Assembly (NCBI GenBank): GCA_964551335.1
Contig: CAZKCO010000038.1
Location: forward strand, 5,730 to 69,729
Direction: 5' to 3'
Source: Tunicatimonas sp964551335
GTDB taxonomy: Bacteria > Bacteroidota > Bacteroidia > Cytophagales > Cyclobacteriaceae
Length of the DNA stretch: 64,000 nucleotides
This document shows, one piece after another, positions 60,703 through 64,000 of the stretch. Within the stretch, counting starts at the first letter, position 1. Each line of letters starts with the position of its first letter. The notes beneath the pieces were generated by a model. The model saw only the letters and a program-made list of their open reading frames with translations, was not told the origin of the DNA and made no database searches. The translations under genes were made by a program, and so were the position numbers.

Positions 60703-61437
60703 TCAGTCTAAAGCGCAATAATGAATCAATAGTAGTATAAAATGAAATTGGAAAACCAGCGAATCGCTAAGGACCCGCTGTTGGGCTAATAGCTGGGTAA
60801 AATAAGCGACTATCTCGCGAAAGCTTACTCCGGCATTCTATAACCCTATCCTCATCCCTAATTCCTGCACCAGGGTTGATATCAGTAACTCGTACTGTCT
60901 GGGCAAGACTGAGCCTGGCCGGGCGTGCTTGTTACTAGCCTACTATTCCACCGGCTTTTAGACACTACAAATCCCTACAATAATAGCAATGTGGTAGTCA
61001 TCACCCACTGAGTAGTGCAAAAAAACACTGAATTCATCATTTTTATCTGCTGGGCAGTGGCCGAAATGATCGATTGCCTGACTACTTACCTGCTGTTGAC
61101 TGACGTAAACCGGAGTAAGTAAGACTGGTAAGCCGCTTAAAATGATCTAACCGGTTGATTTCGGGAGTGGTAAGCCGCTACTATAGGGCATCATCGAAAA
61201 ATAAGTGAGGTAGAAGGTCGGACAATAGGTGAAGAAAACCGCGCTTTGCTTAAAATCTGCTAAGTGTTACACTACTAGAAAATGTAGGATTGGTGTTCTA
61301 AATCCGGGCGATTTCGCTAAGTCTGGGAAAAAAGATGAGTTAGTGCTCTAAATCTTATGGAGTAGTGTATCCCCATCAATTTACCCAGTATTGCCTGAGT
61401 AGGCGCTTTACCTTTGCCAGAAAAAAAAGTAGAACCA
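60703..61437. other. Long non-coding stretch with small direct repeats
   Basis: No supported gene. TGGTAAGCCGCT occurs at 61126-61137 and 61168-61179 (42 bp apart). An imperfect pair ending TCTAAATC lies near 61285-61302 and 61338-61352, close to the next gene's start. The region may hold regulatory sites of the 61438 gene or decayed sequence. Confidence 0.4.
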
Positions 61438-62075
61438 TGCGAATTGAACAATTACTCAGAAACTCAGGCAAAGCGATTAACGGCATACTAGGCAACAGCG
61501 ACTGGCAAAAGAAAATGAACCCCCTGGGGTTTAACGCTACTGAACTACAAACGGGCCTGGCAACGCGTAGTGAGTTGCAGTTATTAGCCGCAGCCCAGCA
61601 GCAGGAATACGGCGAGCAGTATTCGGCCACCGATGCCCTTTACCAGGCCAAGCAAGCGGCCTGGAAAATCTACAAGCACCACCTTCAAGTAGCCCGTCTG
61701 GCGGTAGGCGACGATCGGGGGCAGTACAAAGCCCTGCAACTAAACGGTGCCCGGGAGTACAGCATACTAAAGTGGATTGAGCAAGCCCGCACGTTTTATT
61801 CTAACGCCCGCAAGATTGCCGACCAGCTAAAAACCTACGGCATCAAAGCCGAAGACTTAGCCCAGGGGGAAGCGGCCATTGAAGCGGTATACCTGGCTTA
61901 CGACCAGCGCGACAAGGAGCGGGACGAAGCCCGCCAAAGCACCCAGACCCGTAAGCAGAAAGAAGCCGAACTCACCCGCTGGATGCGCCGCTACGTCCGC
62001 GCGCTTTACTTCGCCTTTGAGGACCAACCCGAAGTACTAAAAGAACTGGGGTTGAAGGTGAAAGAAGAAGCTTAG
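61438..62075 (+). CDS. Helical protein of unknown function
   Basis: 212 residues from ATG 61438 (MRIEQLLRNSG); an earlier in-frame ATG at 61365 is possible but encodes a poorly coding-like leader. The protein is almost all helix, rich in Ala, Gln, Lys and Glu, with SDWQKKMNPLGFNATELQTGLATRS and YKALQLNGAREYSILKWIEQARTFYSNARKIADQLKTYGI. It has no signal peptide, no membrane segment and no family I recognise. It is GC-richer than the cassette genes that follow and ends before a strong terminator. Confidence 0.6.
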
Positions 62076-62132
62076 TTGCTCGAGCCCCTTTTTTATCCGG
62101 CGCTGACCGATCTATATTCTCCGGGTCAATTG

Positions 62133-62165
62133 TAGCCTACCAGGAAAAATGGTAGGCTATTATGG
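62133..62165 (+). terminator. Rho-independent terminator after the helical-protein gene
   Basis: Perfect 9-bp stem TAGCCTACC (62133-62141) with GGTAGGCTA (62151-62159), 9-nt loop, followed by TTATGGCTTTTT. It is the strongest plus-strand terminator of the window. Confidence 0.75.
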
Positions 62166-62218
62166 CTTTTTATTGACTGGATACATCGAAATCTATTTTC
62201 GTATATTCACCGGCTGGC

Positions 62219-62446
62219 GTTAGCCTAGCAAGAAACAATAAGTCATGGGCAAACGACTGCAAATGTTTTTAAACGTTTAATTCATTTGAAATAAATAGTG
62301 TTATCGTGCTTAGCAAAGTGATATTAAAAATTAGTTTCGCTATATACTTAAGTATAAATCAATCAAAAAAGCAGTAGGTATAGGAGAAATAACGGAGACT
62401 AGTCTCCGATACACAGTTGTTAGCCCTCATTCGAAATCAAAACACT
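62219..62446. other. Pre-cassette region with two GTTAGCC boxes and a perfect palindrome
   Basis: GTTAGCC occurs at 62219-62225 and, exactly 200 bp later, at 62419-62425. CGGAGACTAGTCTCCG (62393-62408) is a perfect 16-bp palindrome just before the second box. No reading frame fits between the boxes, and no complementary AAC-type box was found for the first one. It may be a decayed cassette, a recombination site variant or chance. Confidence 0.4.
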
Positions 62447-62953
62447 ATGAAGACTAAAATTAGATTTATACTATTCATTTTTCTCATTAGCTCTTCGTGC
62501 ACAAATAGCGTGGAAAAGAAAGAAACTAGTGATATTGACAACAGTCAAAGAAAAGTTGAAAAAGATAGCGTAAGCAGCAAAAAGCTAGAACTAAATACTA
62601 AAAACAATCAGACGGAGTCGAAAATTGAATTCATTGAGGGTTTTTACAAAGCGTATATTGCTGAATTATCTGAAATGGATCTTGATAGAATTGACTCTTT
62701 AAAAAGGAAGTTTTTGACAGTAGAACTGCGCAAGAAACTCAAAGAGCAAGATTTACATTACGATCCATTTTTAAATGCACAAGACTTTGATGATGATATT
62801 CTAGAAAAATTGGCATATAACGAACATCCAGAAAAAAAAGATGTAGTGAAAGTGTCTTATATAGATGATTACACAAGTTCAACGGTTACAATTTTATTGG
62901 AAGTCGTTGAAATAGCAAATGGATATAGAATCAGTTCTGTTTTAGACAACTAA
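62447..62953 (+). CDS. Cassette-borne lipoprotein, unknown function
   Basis: 168 residues from ATG 62447 (MKTKIRFILFIFLISSSC), which gives a lipoprotein signal ending in Cys18; an earlier ATG at 62417 overlaps the recombination box and is unlikely. A Lys/Glu/Ser-rich linker (residues 20-55) is followed by a small domain with FIEGFYKAYIAELSEMDLDRIDSLKRKFLTVELRKKLKEQ and DVVKVSYIDDYTSSTVTILLEVVEI. This resembles NTF2/DUF3828-like exported domains (FYxxY, then LRxKL), but I am not sure. It is AT-richer than the chromosomal neighbours and lies alone between two attC-like sites. Confidence 0.7.
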   Translation: MKTKIRFILFIFLISSSCTNSVEKKETSDIDNSQRKVEKDSVSSKKLELNTKNNQTESKIEFIEGFYKAYIAELSEMDLDRIDSLKRKFLTVELRKKLKEQDLHYDPFLNAQDFDDDILEKLAYNEHPEKKDVVKVSYIDDYTSSTVTILLEVVEIANGYRISSVLDN

Positions 62954-62965
62954 AAGAATAGAAAC

Positions 62966-63098
62966 GAGGGCTAACATCACCTAGCCCCAACCGGGCGGAA
63001 AAGTGAACTTGAAAGTTCTCGTCTCCAATCACGAAAATTGTAACTTGAAAGGAAAACGCTTCCAAGGCCCGGTATGATGGCTAGCCTTGGCGTTAGCG
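62966..63098. other. attC-like recombination site 1
   Basis: About 133 bp from GAGGGCTAAC (62966-62975) to GTTAGCG (63092-63098). The right half folds: AACGC and CCAAGGC pair with GCCTTGG and CGTT, leaving unpaired bases as in attC hairpins. The core TAACTTGAAAGGAAAACGC (63041-63059) recurs in site 2 with small changes. The boxes deviate from strict RYYYAAC/GTTRRRY. Confidence 0.6.
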
Positions 63099-63109
63099 CC
63101 AATACAAGA

Positions 63110-63814
63110 ATGAAATTAATACTGATTAGCTTTTTGATTTTACTTTCTGCAAATGCATGGTCACAAGGGCTTGTATCGGGCATGATCAATCAAGCAAAGG
63201 AGGACATAGAAAGTGGAGAATATGCCAAAGCCCTGATTTCACTGGACGAAATTATTTCGCTCGATTCAAACCATTTAGAAGCTAGATATTGGCGAGCAAG
63301 ATTATATAACGATTGGCAACAACCGGAAAAGGCTAAAATTGACTTGGATTTCATTATTAAAAGGATTCAAACCTTTGCAGATGCTTATTTTGAGCGAGGA
63401 ATCACACTAATTGAATTGGATAATTTTGACAATGCTCTAAGTGATTTCACAAAAGTCATTGAATTAAAACCCGAATATGGACCTGCTTATCTTCAACGAG
63501 GATTTTGCCATTATGCTCTTGGGGAGTTAGAACTAAGCGACAAAGATTTGACCAGTTCCATTAAATACGATCCAACACTTCCTCATGCTTATAATGTTCG
63601 GGGATATATAAGAATAGATTTAGAACAAGATGAAAAAGCTATTGAAGATTTTAATAAATGTTTGGAGCTAGATCCATCGTTTCATGATTCGTATTATGGA
63701 AGGGCTTTGGCCTATTACAATTTAGGGAATGATGAAAGAGCTTGTAAAGATTTTGATACAGCATATCAAAATGGAATACTTGATGCTAAAGACTTTTTAA
63801 ACGAATGTAGATAA
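63110..63814 (+). CDS. Cassette-borne secreted TPR protein
   Basis: 234 residues from ATG 63110 (MKLILISFLILLSANAWSQ), only 17 bp after the crossover point; an earlier ATG at 63074 lies inside the recombination site. After the signal peptide come about five or six TPR units: YAKALISLDEIISLDSNHLEARYWRA, FADAYFERGITLIELDNFDNALSDFTKVIEL, YGPAYLQRGFCHYALGELELSDKDLTSSIKY, LPHAYNVRGYIRIDLEQDEKAIEDFNKCLEL and FHDSYYGRALAYYNLGNDERACKDFDTA. TPRs bind partner proteins. No enzyme domain is present. Codons are AT-rich, unlike the region to the left. Confidence 0.85.
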   Translation: MKLILISFLILLSANAWSQGLVSGMINQAKEDIESGEYAKALISLDEIISLDSNHLEARYWRARLYNDWQQPEKAKIDLDFIIKRIQTFADAYFERGITLIELDNFDNALSDFTKVIELKPEYGPAYLQRGFCHYALGELELSDKDLTSSIKYDPTLPHAYNVRGYIRIDLEQDEKAIEDFNKCLELDPSFHDSYYGRALAYYNLGNDERACKDFDTAYQNGILDAKDFLNECR

Positions 63815-63822
63815 AAGTACTA

Positions 63823-63953
63823 GGCGCTAACAAAAAGCAGCTGCTACGCCTCTGAAGCTGAGCTAGAAAGCTAGTTGTTCCAAGCAGTAAAATTGATAAC
63901 TTGAAAGATAAACGCCACCAACCCGGCCCAGCAGCTCGCTTTGGCCGTTGGTG
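63823..63953. other. attC-like recombination site 2
   Basis: About 131 bp from GGCGCTAAC (63823-63831) to GTTGGTG (63947-63953). GCCACCAAC (63914-63922) and GTTGGTGGC (63947-63955) form a perfect 9-bp stem, with CGGCC/GGCCG pairing further inside. The core near 63889-63915 matches that of site 1. Confidence 0.6.
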
Positions 63954-63973
63954 GCAAGTACAAGTAGAAGAAA

Positions 63974-64000
63974 ATGCCTATATTAGTCGATAGACTAAAT
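63974..64000 (+). CDS. Start of the third cassette gene (cut by the window edge)
   Basis: An ATG at 63974 opens MPILVDRLN and runs to the window end. It lies 26 bp after the crossover point of the preceding site, as expected for a cassette gene. Nothing more can be said about its product. Confidence 0.4.

Larger units (their letters stand above)
62419..64000 (+). mobile_element. Integron-like gene-cassette array (no integrase in the window)
   Basis: Two complete small cassettes and the start of a third lie in tandem on the plus strand. Cassette 1 begins at the GTTAGCCCTC box (62419) and its own 3' box is the exact complement GAGGGCTAAC (62966). Cassette 2 begins at GTTAGCGCC (63092) and its own 3' box is the exact complement GGCGCTAAC (63823). 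The match of 5' and 3' boxes within each cassette is what integron cutting between G and TT predicts. The two intercassette sites share a core near 63035-63059 and 63889-63915. Confidence 0.7.

Overview
The window looks like a chromosomal segment of a marine-type Cytophagales bacterium (phylum Bacteroidota). The reasons are start codons that mostly lack a Shine-Dalgarno sequence, many lipoproteins and small outer-membrane barrels, a three-subunit sdhCAB operon of the Bacteroidota type, the GNAT-argG-argC gene order, a HYC_CC_PP-type small protein beside a copper efflux operon, and a DUF7009-like protein beside fdhD. The exact genus cannot be read from the sequence. Genes are densely packed, with many 4-8 bp overlaps. 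No rRNA, tRNA or CRISPR array was seen.

Layout. 1-3683 (minus): a formate/molybdopterin block (partial FdhF-like oxidoreductase, DUF7009-like protein, fdhD, mobA, formate/nitrite-type channel). 3738-4361: an arsenate-reductase gene broken by one in-frame TGA. 4414-10466 (minus): four overlapping membrane-linked genes combining a DUF5675-like protein, a fused muramidase plus amidase, and two DUF4230-type proteins, apparently a cell-wall module. 10826-14989: a giant AsmA-like protein. 15298-21732: M48 protease, small envelope proteins, and a divergent COG3014-like/LpoB-like pair. 21813-25170: sdhB, sdhA, sdhC. 25742-31293: DUF418 protein, ZupT, YheT-like hydrolase, MscS and Kv-type channels. 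31506-34343: arginine operon. 34359-37696: small membrane protein, META lipoprotein, CIA30 protein, serine hydrolase. 37947-51909: a large copper-handling region (Csp-like protein, CopA, CopZ-like protein, permease, CusA/C/B-like efflux system, HMA-AraC regulator). 52028-60492: LpxL-like acyltransferase, DUF1080 protein, SRPBCC protein, 2OG oxygenase, esterase, Nramp-like transporter, Nfu, Mrp, LamG protein. 60500-64000: gene-poor and repeat-rich, ending in what looks like an integron gene-cassette array without a visible integrase.

Two non-standard signals stand out. (1) Short degenerate repeats with a strict 7-nt period occur as inverted arms at many gene borders. In one place (47851-48341) the arms enclose a four-helix-bundle (23S-IVS type) gene lodged between the cusA-like and tolC-like genes, and in another (46382-46510) they lie inside the cusA-like reading frame. 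This suggests a mobile hairpin family whose arms become C-terminal tails, a signal peptide or an internal linker of host proteins. (2) At the right edge, each small gene carries at its 5' side the exact complement of the box at its own 3' side (62419/62966 and 63092/63823). This is the arrangement expected of integron cassettes cut at G|TTRRRY-like sites.
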